A stretch of 64,000 nt of DNA from VRUE01 sp963727465 (lineage in GTDB: Bacteria; Actinomycetota; Thermoleophilia; Solirubrobacterales; 70-9): NCBI GenBank assembly GCA_963727465.1, contig CAVSGL010000018.1, positions 1 through 64,000 on the forward strand, written 5' to 3'. Position numbers and translations under genes: made by a program. Positions 56,134 through 63,766 of the stretch are shown here, one piece after another; positions within the stretch are counted from its first letter, which is position 1, and every line of letters begins with the position of its first letter. The notes beneath the pieces were generated by a model. That model saw nothing but the letters and a program-made list of their open reading frames with translations. It ran no database searches and was not told where the DNA came from.

Positions 56134-56766
56134 GTGCGCGTAGCCGTTTTCATCGATTGGATGAACGTCTACAAGGCTGCGCGGGAGGCATTTGGCCTTA
56201 CGGAGGCTTCAGGAGTTTGTGGGCAGGTCGATCCGTATCGCCTCGGGCGGGTCTTGGCTGCGGCGAATCAACGCGGGGCGTCGGCCGAGCTGGTGCGAGT
56301 CGAGGTCCATCGCGGCCGTCCGTTGCCAAATCAAAGCCCGGTCGGGCACGCAGCCGCCACCCTCCAGGCTCAGGCTTGGGAGGCTTCGGATCCTCGCATC
56401 GTCAAGGCCCAGCTTCGGCCGCTTCGTCTCAATCCGGAGTCAGGGCGATTGGAGGAGAAGGGGGTCGATGTGGCGCTCGCCGCCTGCGCTTTCGAGTGGG
56501 CGGTCATCCAGGAGGTGGACCAGGTCGTGATCTTCTCCCATGACACGGATCTGAGTTCCATCGTCGAGGTGATCGCGCGGATACGTGGACCCGAGGCGGT
56601 CGAGACCGCAAGCTGGTTCAGCTCGGGTTACAGGAAGCGAATCCCGCCGATCGAGGGAGTGACCAATCACCACCTGAGGCAACGGTTGTTCAACGCGATC
56701 GAGGACCAAGCGCACTACGGCCATCGAGCACGTCGGCGTCTCGGTGAACGAGCCGCATCTGTCTAG
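56134..56766 (+). CDS. NYN-domain (PIN-like) ribonuclease
   Basis: This 210-aa protein has VFIDWMNVYKAAREAFG with the first acidic residue, EKGVDVALAACAFEWAVI with the central Asp, and VVIFSHDTDLSSIVEVIAR with the last Asp pair, the pattern of LabA/DUF88 NYN nucleases that cut RNA. It starts at a GTG after AGGAGGGG. A terminator-like hairpin lies in its leader. Its stop shares a CTAG with the stop of the convergent acyl-CoA ligase gene. Confidence 0.88.
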   Translation: MRVAVFIDWMNVYKAAREAFGLTEASGVCGQVDPYRLGRVLAAANQRGASAELVRVEVHRGRPLPNQSPVGHAAATLQAQAWEASDPRIVKAQLRPLRLNPESGRLEEKGVDVALAACAFEWAVIQEVDQVVIFSHDTDLSSIVEVIARIRGPEAVETASWFSSGYRKRIPPIEGVTNHHLRQRLFNAIEDQAHYGHRARRRLGERAASV

Positions 56767-58268
56767 GGCGTCGTCTGGCTGGCCGCCGGAAGCTCGATCT
56801 CGCGCTTGAGGATCTTGCCGGTGGGGCCCTTGGGGAGCTCGTCGACGAACCAGACCAGGCGCGGGTACTTGTAAGCGGCGATGCGGTCCTTGACGTAGGC
56901 GCTGACCTCGTCGGGGGCGAGCTGCTCGCCCTCCATGAGCACGACCGCGGCGCCGATCTCCTCGCCCCACTCGTCATGGGGGACGCCGACGACGGCGGCT
57001 TCGCGGATCTTCGGGTGCTCGTAGAGGACCTCCTCGACCTCGCGCGGGTAGACGTTGTAGCCGCCGCGGATGATCAGGTCCTTCTTGCGGTCGACGATGA
57101 AGAAGTAGCCGTCCTCGTCGGTGCGGGCCATGTCGCCGCTGTGGAACCAGCCGCCGCGCATCGCCTCCGCGGTCGCGTCGGGTCGCTGCCAGTAGCCCTT
57201 CATGATGTTGTGGCCGCGGATCACGATCTCGCCGACCTCGCCCTGCGCCACCTCGGCGCCGTCCTCGTCGACGAGCTTCATCTCGACGCCCTCGATCGGG
57301 GTGCCGATCGAGCCCGCCTTGCGCTCGCGGTCGGGATGGTTGGAGCTGGCGACCGGCGAGGTCTCCGAGAGCCCGTAGCCCTCCATCACCTTCGCCCCGA
57401 AGGCGTCTTCGAAGCCGCGCAGGACCTCGACCGGCATCGAGGCGCCGCCGGTGATGCAGGTGCGCAGCGCCGCGGTGTCGAAGCGCTCGCGTTCGGGGTC
57501 GTGCAGCAGCGCGCCGAACATCGTCGGCACGCCGTAGAAGTGGGTGACCCGGTCGCGCTGCATCGTCGCCAGCGCCTCGCCCGGCTCGAATTTGGGCACC
57601 AGCGTGAGGCAGGCGCCGGCGGCGATCGAGGCGTTCATCGCCACCGTCTGGCCGAAGGAGTGGAAGAGGGGGAGGGAGCCGAGGACGACGTCGCCGGCCC
57701 CGACCTCGCAGGTGGTGCGGCGCGAGACGTCGGCGTTGCGGGCGAGGTTGGCGTGGGTCAGCTCCGCCCCCTTCGGCTTGCCGGTCGTGCCCGAGGTGTA
57801 GAGGATCACCGCGGTGTCGTCGGCGGCGGTCTCGACCACGTCCTCCGCCGGCTCGAAGCCGGCGAGCAGCTCGGCGAAGGCGGCGGGCTCGACCTCGATC
57901 GTCTCGGCGCCCGCGTCGGCGGCGCCGGCCTCCGCCTCGGCGGCGAAGCCGTGCCAGGCGAGCAGCAGCTTCGCCCCGGAGTCCTCGAGGTAGAAGGCGA
58001 TCTCCCGCTCCTTCAGCAGGACGTTCATCGGCACGACGATGCCGCCGGCGCGCAGCACGCCGTAGTAGGCGGCCGGGAACTCGGGCACGTTGGGCAGCAT
58101 CAGCCCGACCCGGTCGCCCACCTGGAGCCCGCCCTCTCGCAGCAGCGCCGCCAGGCGGGCGCTGCGCTCGTCGAGCTCGCCGTAGCTCAGCTCGACCTCG
58201 CCGAGCCGCACCGCCGGGGTGCCGGGCGTGCGCCCGGCGCTCTCGGTCAGCAGCGATGCGAGATTCAG
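56763..58268 (-). CDS. Long-chain-fatty-acid--CoA ligase (acyl-CoA synthetase)
   Basis: This 501-aa ANL enzyme has the AMP motif AVILYTSGTTGKPKGAELTH, GYGLSETSP, GEIVIRGHNIMKGYW, the hinge SGDMARTDEDGYFFIVDRKKDLIIRGG and the final lysine region LPKGPTGKILKRE. It makes acyl-CoA through an acyl-AMP. The start appears to be CTG at 58268: a perfect AGGAGG (58278-58283) lies 9 nt before it and the added residues MNLASLLTESAGRTPGTPA fit the family, whereas the GTG at 58211 would cut off 19 residues. Confidence 0.9.
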   Translation of the reverse strand: MNLASLLTESAGRTPGTPAVRLGEVELSYGELDERSARLAALLREGGLQVGDRVGLMLPNVPEFPAAYYGVLRAGGIVVPMNVLLKEREIAFYLEDSGAKLLLAWHGFAAEAEAGAADAGAETIEVEPAAFAELLAGFEPAEDVVETAADDTAVILYTSGTTGKPKGAELTHANLARNADVSRRTTCEVGAGDVVLGSLPLFHSFGQTVAMNASIAAGACLTLVPKFEPGEALATMQRDRVTHFYGVPTMFGALLHDPERERFDTAALRTCITGGASMPVEVLRGFEDAFGAKVMEGYGLSETSPVASSNHPDRERKAGSIGTPIEGVEMKLVDEDGAEVAQGEVGEIVIRGHNIMKGYWQRPDATAEAMRGGWFHSGDMARTDEDGYFFIVDRKKDLIIRGGYNVYPREVEEVLYEHPKIREAAVVGVPHDEWGEEIGAAVVLMEGEQLAPDEVSAYVKDRIAAYKYPRLVWFVDELPKGPTGKILKREIELPAASQTTP

Positions 58269-58281
58269 GGTCCTCGGCCTC

Positions 58282-58569
58282 CTACGGCTTGGTGTAGTGG
58301 TGGACGGGGAACTCCTTGATGTCGGGCGGGCCGTCGGGCGCCTGGTCGCCCAGCGACTGGATCGCCCCCATCAGGCGGTCGGCCTGGAAGGCGTCGAACT
58401 GCTCGCGCGACTCCCAGGTGTCGATGATCCCCCAGCCGTCGTCGACCGGACCCGCCATGTGGAAGATCAGCCCGTCGGGTGGGTTGGCGTCGACGTCCAT
58501 CTTGGAATGGATCGCTTCGTACATCTCCTGCGTGCCACCGGCCATCTTGATCCTGAGTCCGACTGCCAT
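58282..58569 (-). CDS. Small ABM-like (antibiotic biosynthesis monooxygenase fold) protein
   Basis: This 95-aa protein reads GLRIKMAGGTQEMYEAIHSKM, then DGLIFHMAGPVDDGWGIIDTWESREQFDAF, typical of dimeric alpha-beta barrel (ABM-like) proteins. AGGAGGAAGCACG precedes the ATG at 58569. Its stop overlaps the ribosome site of the acyl-CoA ligase, so the two genes are an operon. Its role is unknown. Confidence 0.75.
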   Translation of the reverse strand: MAVGLRIKMAGGTQEMYEAIHSKMDVDANPPDGLIFHMAGPVDDGWGIIDTWESREQFDAFQADRLMGAIQSLGDQAPDGPPDIKEFPVHHYTKP

Positions 58570-58633
58570 CGTGCTTCCTCCTTGCGTGTGTCCCCGCCCG
58601 CAGCGAGCATAGTTCGCTAGGGTCCCGACCGCA

Positions 58634-59137
58634 ATGCGGAGGCTGATCCTGACCATCGCGGTGTGCGCCGGCCTGTTCGTCGCCGGCTGTGGCGGCAGCG
58701 ACAGCTCCTCCAGCGAATCGACCGCGGCGAGCGGCGAAACGACCGCTGCCGAATCCGCCGGTGGGGAAAAGACCAAGCCCAAGGTCACGGTGCCGAAGGG
58801 CGCGCCGCCGAAGAAGCTGGAGATCAGGGAAATCGAAGCAGGCAGCGGCGCCGAAGCGAAGTCGGGCGACGAAGTGACCGTCCAGTACGTCGGCGTCAAC
58901 TACAAGAACGGCGAAGAATTCGACTCCTCCTGGAGCCGCAACGAACCGTTCAGCTTCACGCTCGGCGCGGGCGAAGTGATTCCGGGCTGGGACCAGGGGG
59001 TCGAAGGGATGAAGGTCGGCGGCCGCCGCGAGCTGACCATCCCGCCCGAACTCGCCTACGGCGAAGCCGGGGCGCCGCCCGCGATCGGTCCGAACGAAAC
59101 CCTCGTGTTCGTGATCGACCTGCTCGAAGTCAATTAG
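58634..59137 (+). CDS. FKBP-type peptidyl-prolyl isomerase lipoprotein
   Basis: This 167-aa protein has a lipoprotein signal (MRRLILTIAVCAGLFVAGC, acylated Cys19), a Ser/Glu/Thr-rich linker (about 22-55) and an FKBP domain: VTVQYVGVNYKNGEEFDSSW, FSFTLGAGEVIPGWDQGVEGMKVGGRREL and PPELAYGEAG. It should help fold exported proteins at the outer face of the membrane. TAGGGT ends 10 nt before the ATG. Confidence 0.93.
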   Translation: MRRLILTIAVCAGLFVAGCGGSDSSSSESTAASGETTAAESAGGEKTKPKVTVPKGAPPKKLEIREIEAGSGAEAKSGDEVTVQYVGVNYKNGEEFDSSWSRNEPFSFTLGAGEVIPGWDQGVEGMKVGGRRELTIPPELAYGEAGAPPAIGPNETLVFVIDLLEVN

Positions 59138-59175
59138 CCTTTACTGAGGCAAATTCAGGCAATAGGGTGGCTCTC

Positions 59176-60126
59176 ATGGTGAGCAAGCCGCATCCCTACG
59201 CGTACGCGGTGGCTGGTTTCGTTGCCGTGGCTGTGATGCTGACCCTGATCGCCGGGACGCCGCAATCGGTGCCTGAAGTGGCGCTCGGGTCCAGTGTCCT
59301 TTTTCACGTCGAGCGCGGGTTGCTGATTCTTCTTCCCGCTTTCCTCGTTTTCGTCGTTCTGATCCGCGCCTGGAACGGAGAGCTTCCGAACGAGATCTCG
59401 CGGGAAGGGTTCAAGTACCCGACGATCGACCCCAAAACGGTCGAGGACGCCAGGAACGCGGCATTGCTGAATGTGGTCAGCAGTGAACCCTCGAGTGACC
59501 CCGAGGACGAATCCAAGCCAGATGACCTGCTCGCATTGCGTCTGAAGCTCGAGGCGAAGCTCGCGTATATCGCAAAGATCCTCCTTCGACCGCCGGATGC
59601 GGATTGCCCGACGTTTGTGACGATCGGGAGCCTCAACTACGATGGTTTCCTGACCGCCGGGGAGGCGCGTACCGCCAGTCAGGTGCTCACCGTGCGCGAC
59701 GAGGAGCTCGACACGCTGCGCCCGCGGGTACGTCGCGAATTCCTCGCCAACGCGGACACGGCGGTCAAGAACATCCGGGCGAGCGTCTTCTTCGGCCTCG
59801 TTCGCACGATGTTGAAAGGGAACAACTGGGCCGTTCGGGACCTTCAAGCCGGGGGCAGGCGGCCGGATCTGCTCGTCAGCAAGGGAAGGCGGGTCTATCG
59901 CGTGGTGCCGCGTTTCTTCATGGGGGCCGATGCGGAGAAGATCGAAAAGCTGAAATGGCGCCTGCGGGGAGAGACGCCGACACGCGACCGGGACATCGTC
60001 GTGCTTCCCGATGGAACCGCAAACGAGACGGAGCCTGATGGTCGGCTGATGGTGACGCGGCTCGCGGGGCTCAAGGCGAAGCTCGAGCTGACGAAGGATC
60101 CACGGTCGTTGCCCCGACTTCACTGA
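59176..60126 (+). CDS. Membrane-anchored protein of unknown function
   Basis: This 316-aa protein has two helices near the start (AYAVAGFVAVAVMLTLIAG, and about 45-64) and a long soluble part with charged helices. I recognise no domain. LRPRVRREFLANADTAVKNIRASVFFGLVRTM and DLLVSKGRRVYRVVPRFFMG hint at a compact C-terminal domain, but that is not enough to assign. GTG 59167 is an alternative start. Its TGA overlaps the CTG that probably starts the next gene. Codon use is ordinary but a little less GC-rich than in neighbours. Confidence 0.6.
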   Translation: MVSKPHPYAYAVAGFVAVAVMLTLIAGTPQSVPEVALGSSVLFHVERGLLILLPAFLVFVVLIRAWNGELPNEISREGFKYPTIDPKTVEDARNAALLNVVSSEPSSDPEDESKPDDLLALRLKLEAKLAYIAKILLRPPDADCPTFVTIGSLNYDGFLTAGEARTASQVLTVRDEELDTLRPRVRREFLANADTAVKNIRASVFFGLVRTMLKGNNWAVRDLQAGGRRPDLLVSKGRRVYRVVPRFFMGADAEKIEKLKWRLRGETPTRDRDIVVLPDGTANETEPDGRLMVTRLAGLKAKLELTKDPRSLPRLH

Positions 60127-61145
60127 TCCTCGCCGAGCGCCTCACCGCGCAGGCCCTCGCCGGGCCGGCGCTGCCCGACCCGGTCGCCGTCGCCGAGCGG
60201 CTGCTCGCGGTGCAGGGCCAGGACCCGCGCGGCTTCCGCCTCGCCGTGCGGGCGCGCACCGACGGCCTCAGCGCCGCCGACGTCGAGCAGGCGCTGGGGG
60301 AGCAGCGCAGCCTGCTCGTCACCTGGCTCAACCGCGGCACGCTGCACCTCGTGCGCAGCGAGGACTATCCCTGGCTCCAGGCGCTGACCACGCCGCCCCT
60401 GCACAGCTCCTGCGCTCGGCGATTGCGCCAGGAGGGAGTGAGCGAGGCCGAAGCCGAGCGGGCGCTGAAGACGATCGAGCGCGCGCTGGCCGATGAAGGG
60501 CCGCTGACGAGAGCGCAGCTGCGCGAGCGGATCGACGCGGCCGGCGTGCGCACCGAGGGCCAGGCGCTGATCCACCTGCTCTTCCTCAGCGCGGTGCGGG
60601 GACTGACGGTGCGCGGCCCGGTGATGGGCAGGGAGCACGCCTACGTGCTGGTGCGCGACTGGCTCGGCGAGCCGCCAGCGGTCGATCGCGAGGCGGCGCT
60701 GGCCGAGCTGGCGCGCCGCTACCTGGTCGGCCACCAGCCGGCGAGCGACCGCGACCTGGCCAGGTGGGCCGGCCTGCCGCTGCGCGACGTCCGCGCCGGC
60801 CTGGTGGCTATCGCCGGCGAGATCGAGCAGGGGGAGGACGGCCTGCTGCGCCTGCCGGGGCGACCCGAACCGGCGGGGCTGCCCCCGCCGCGCCTGCTCG
60901 GCGCCTTCGACCCGGTCCTGCTCGGCTGGACCTCGCGTGAGGAAGTCATCGGCCGCCACACCCGCCTCGTCACCAAGAACGGCATCTTCCACCCCTTCGC
61001 GATGGTCGGGGGCCGCGCCGTCGCCAAGTGGGGCTGGCCCGGCGGCAAGCTGAAGCTGGAGCCGCTCGAGCGCCTACCGGCCAAGGTCAGGGCCGCGCTC
61101 GAGGCCGACGCCGAGGACGTCGCCCGTTTCCTCGGGCGCGCCTGA
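60123..61145 (+). CDS. Winged-helix DNA-binding protein, AlkZ/YcaQ-like (HTH_42)
   Basis: The open frame encodes ERLLAVQGQDPRGFRLAVRAR, LLVTWLNRGTLHLVRSEDYPWL, GEPPAVDREAALAELARRYLVGH and RLLGAFDPVLLGWTSREEVI, the plan of the winged-helix family that holds AlkZ/YcaQ, some of which are DNA glycosylases for interstrand cross-links. The catalytic QxQ/QxD-type site may be VQGQD near residue 29-33. There is no ATG before 60210; a CTG at 60123 overlaps the TGA of the previous gene by 4 nt and keeps the conserved N-terminus. A GTG start at 60210 would drop 29 residues. Confidence 0.78.
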   Translation: MILAERLTAQALAGPALPDPVAVAERLLAVQGQDPRGFRLAVRARTDGLSAADVEQALGEQRSLLVTWLNRGTLHLVRSEDYPWLQALTTPPLHSSCARRLRQEGVSEAEAERALKTIERALADEGPLTRAQLRERIDAAGVRTEGQALIHLLFLSAVRGLTVRGPVMGREHAYVLVRDWLGEPPAVDREAALAELARRYLVGHQPASDRDLARWAGLPLRDVRAGLVAIAGEIEQGEDGLLRLPGRPEPAGLPPPRLLGAFDPVLLGWTSREEVIGRHTRLVTKNGIFHPFAMVGGRAVAKWGWPGGKLKLEPLERLPAKVRAALEADAEDVARFLGRA

Positions 61146-61154
61146 CGCCACACA

Positions 61155-61198
61155 ATTTGCTCAACACGCTGAGTAAATTTGCTCAAGGCACTGAGTAA
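61155..61198. repeat. Tandem 22-nt operator-like repeats
   Basis: Two copies of a 22-nt unit (61155-61176 and 61177-61198) each contain TTGCTCA, six variable bases and TGAGTAA, an imperfect dyad. They lie between the ends of two convergent genes, so no start codon is there to regulate. They may be the leftover control region of a lost gene. Confidence 0.55.
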
Positions 61199-61236
61199 TT
61201 CGTAAAAGAACCAGATTTCCAGGTAATTCTTTGTCC

Positions 61237-62505
61237 CTATTCGGCCGGCTGGGCCGGGCCGGGCGGCTCATCGCCACCGCCAAGCACTTCGATAGGCGGG
61301 CCGACCGGGCCGGTCGGGACCCAGCCGCGGTTCATCCGCAGCAGGGCGACGACGCCGACGACGCCGGCGAGGGCGGAGAGGCCGCCGGCGTAGGCGAGCG
61401 TGCCGCGGGCGCCGATCGCGGCGACGAGCAGGCCGCCGGCGGCGAAGGCGCCGAGCTCGGCCGTGTTGCGGATGCCGTTGTAGGCGGCGAAGGCGCGGCC
61501 GTGCAGGACGTCGGGGACGCGCACGTGGATCAGGCTGCGGAACATCACGTTCTTCAGTCCGTGGGCGAGGCCGCCGACGAAGGAGCAGGCGAGGAAGAAG
61601 ACGAAGCTGAGCCAGAGCGCCGGCAGCGCCAGCGCCGCGCCCTGCGTCGCGGCGGCGAGCAGGCCGACCGCGGCGACCGCGCCGACGGCGACGCGGCGCG
61701 AGAGCAGCATCGCGCCGAGCGCCATGCCCATCGTCCAGATCGAGAGCATCGAGCCGTAAGCGACTTCGCCGCGACCGAGCACGTCCTCGACGAAGAACAG
61801 CTCGCCGACCCAGACCGCGGACATGAAGAGCAGCGAGGCGAAGGCGACCGTCATCACCAGCGCCAACAGGCGGTCGCGGAAGAGGAATGCGACGCCGTCG
61901 CGGGCGCGCGGCGAGCGCTCGGACTCGCTCAGCTCGGCGGGCCGGCGCCGCACACGCAGGCTCAGCGCCGCGACGGCGACGAAGGCGAACGTCCCCGCGT
62001 CGACCAGCATCGCCAGCTCGAGCCCGCCGATGCCGAAGAGCAGGCCGCCGAGCAGCGGCCCGGCGCCGAAGCCGATGTAACGGGCGGTCTCGATGTGGCC
62101 GTTGGCCTCCTGGATCCGCTCCTCGCCGGCCAGCGGCGGCACCAGCGAGAACTCGGCCGGGGACGAGGTGGCGAAGACCACGCCGAGCGCCGCGGTGAGG
62201 ATCAGCACCGGCGCGACCGCGCTGCTGAAGGCGACGGCGACGGCGGCGACCGCTCCGACCGCCGAGACCCCGGCCAGCAGCCGCGTCGCCTCGACCCGGT
62301 CGACCAGCAGCCCCGCCCAGCCGGCGACCAGCACCGACGGCCCGAAGAGGCAGATCCACAGCGCCGCCACCGCAAACCCCGAATCGGTCACGTCCTTGAT
62401 GTGCAGCCCCAGCGCCACGATCGCCACCCAATCCCCGAGCGCCGACACCCCGACCGACGCGGCCACGAGCCGAAAGTCCCGATCCCGAAACAGGCTCCCG
62501 TTCAT
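61237..62505 (-). CDS. MFS transporter
   Basis: This 422-aa protein has twelve predicted helices and the MFS landmarks LLVDRVEATRLLAG near helix 2-3 and ETARYIGFGAGPLLGGLLFG in helix 5. It resembles the MFS_3/enterobactin-exporter-like group. The substrate is unknown. I chose MNGSLFRDRDFRLVAASVG at 62505; TATCCT on the minus strand (62513-62518) ends 7 nt before it, a leaderless pattern shared with the divergent gene at 62556. Confidence 0.88.
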   Translation of the reverse strand: MNGSLFRDRDFRLVAASVGVSALGDWVAIVALGLHIKDVTDSGFAVAALWICLFGPSVLVAGWAGLLVDRVEATRLLAGVSAVGAVAAVAVAFSSAVAPVLILTAALGVVFATSSPAEFSLVPPLAGEERIQEANGHIETARYIGFGAGPLLGGLLFGIGGLELAMLVDAGTFAFVAVAALSLRVRRRPAELSESERSPRARDGVAFLFRDRLLALVMTVAFASLLFMSAVWVGELFFVEDVLGRGEVAYGSMLSIWTMGMALGAMLLSRRVAVGAVAAVGLLAAATQGAALALPALWLSFVFFLACSFVGGLAHGLKNVMFRSLIHVRVPDVLHGRAFAAYNGIRNTAELGAFAAGGLLVAAIGARGTLAYAGGLSALAGVVGVVALLRMNRGWVPTGPVGPPIEVLGGGDEPPGPAQPAE

Positions 62506-62555
62506 GCCGCCCAGGATAGGTCGGTTTCGTAGAACCGGCGGGCTATCCTGAAGGT

Positions 62556-62726
62556 GTGCCCAGCGGGAAGCAAAAAGGCCTGGATACGGACTATCTCGAG
62601 CGTGCCCGCCGCGAGGCATTGCGGCGTGACTACCGGCTGCTCACGCCAGGGCAGCGAGTGGAACAGGCTGCTGCTCTCAGCAAGGAGATGACCGCTCTTG
62701 CCGCTCGCCGCGCGGAGCGGCGTTGA
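62556..62726 (+). CDS. Small helical protein, antitoxin candidate (56 aa)
   Basis: The frame from GTG 62556 encodes PSGKQKGLDTDYLERARREA, then LRRDYRLLTPGQRVEQAAAL and a basic end AARRAERR. TATCCT ends 6 nt before the GTG. The TGA overlaps the TTG start of the nucleotidyltransferase by 4 nt. Small proteins coupled to nucleotidyltransferase genes are often antitoxin partners; the pairing here is inferred from the overlap, not from homology. Confidence 0.6.
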   Translation: MPSGKQKGLDTDYLERARREALRRDYRLLTPGQRVEQAAALSKEMTALAARRAERR

Positions 62727-63220
62727 CCGAAATCTCCCCCCTCGACGTCGAGGGGCTTCTTGAGGCGCTCGATGCCGCCGACGTTCGCTTCGTGGTGATC
62801 GGCGGGTTTGCCGTCGGCGCTCATGGCTATCCACGCGCCACCAAAGATCTCGACATCGTCCCGGACCCAGATCCGGACAACCTCAAACGGCTTGCCGCGG
62901 TGCTGACGGACCTCGACGCATCGGTGCTCGGCATGGAGGAGTTTGCCGAGACTGACGTCGTTCAACCGGACGCCGCCGGTCTACGACAGGGGGGGAATTT
63001 CGTTCTGGCGACGAGCCGCGGTCGCCTCGACATCATGCAGGTGGTTGGACCGGACTTCGAATACGCCGACCTCGATTCAGCGGCCGTCGAGGATGAAGTG
63101 TTTGGCCACAAAGTTCGCTTCTGTGGCTTCGATCATCTGGTGGAGATGAAGGAGGTGGCAGGTCGACCGGAGGACGAGCTTGACCTCCGGCGTCTGCGCG
63201 AATCTCGCGACTCGACCTAG
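62723..63220 (+). CDS. Nucleotidyltransferase-fold protein (AbiEii/DUF6036-like)
   Basis: This 165-aa protein has VRFVVIGGFAVGAHGYPRATKDLDIVPDPD, the nucleotidyltransferase core with GG and two aspartates (about 25-55), then GRLDIMQVVG with a third acidic residue. It resembles the toxin side of nucleotidyltransferase-based toxin-antitoxin systems. The start is a TTG at 62723, coupled to the small gene before it. The C-terminus (HLVEMKEVAGRPEDELDLRRL) is typical. Confidence 0.82.
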   Translation: MTEISPLDVEGLLEALDAADVRFVVIGGFAVGAHGYPRATKDLDIVPDPDPDNLKRLAAVLTDLDASVLGMEEFAETDVVQPDAAGLRQGGNFVLATSRGRLDIMQVVGPDFEYADLDSAAVEDEVFGHKVRFCGFDHLVEMKEVAGRPEDELDLRRLRESRDST

Positions 63221-63354
63221 ACTGACGGGACGCCGACTCAAGCCACTCATCCGCCGTGTACCGGATGAGGAGAAGCCGCTCAACTCGCCATCTGCGGGTC
63301 GACGAGTCTAAATCCGGTAGGTTGCCTCCCTGTGTATTTAGGGCGAATAATTGA

Positions 63355-63368
63355 CTAAATGTATTTAG
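63355..63368. promoter_or_regulatory. AT-rich palindrome over the start codon
   Basis: CTAAAT and ATTTAG are inverse copies around GT, covering the ATG at 63359. Further half-sites lie at 63308-63313 (CTAAAT) and 63336-63341 (ATTTAG). They may be a repressor site for the short membrane gene. Confidence 0.45.
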
Positions 63369-63766
63369 CAACTAACGATATTCCCTTAGAAATCGTCCTA
63401 CAGGTTGTTGGAGCCGTTGTTGGCGTGATCTCCGCAACCCTGGCCCTTTATGTGTTTATCCGTCGAGGACGAGAATTCGGTATCACGTTCCGCGAAGGAA
63501 AATGGGCCGAGTATGTAGACGAGGAAGCTGAGGCGGTTCGCGAGCGACTAGGCTCGGTTGACAGCACGGACTACGAAGAACGCGAGTTTCGCCTGCTAAG
63601 CGAGTACCACTCGCAGGGACTATCGCAGTCGAAAACCAGCTTTCTGTTCAGCATCCTCTTTGCTGCTCTTGGATTCGGTGTTATTGCGGCAGCGGTTTTT
63701 CTTGCTCTTGGCTCGTACGACGTGGGTACCGCTGGCACGACGGTGCCCCTTGTCTGGCGCTATTGA
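63359..63766 (+). pseudogene. TRADD-N-associated-like two-helix membrane protein, truncated by an IS
   Basis: The 135-codon frame has a first helix (IVLQVVGAVVGVISATLALYVFI), a charged middle with YEEREFRLLSEYHSQGLSQSKTSFLFS, and a second helix (ILFAALGFGVIAAAVFLAL). The phrase YHSQGLSQSKTSF matches what I know of the cyanobacterial TRADD-N-associated two-helix membrane domain of conflict-type systems. The last residues (WRY and stop) are encoded by the left end of an IS (from 63756), so the native C-terminus is lost. Base composition is less GC-rich than in neighbours. Confidence 0.6.

Noticed and set aside
61155..61198. CRISPR-like direct repeats
   Set aside because: There are only two units, with no spacers between them and no cas genes in the window.
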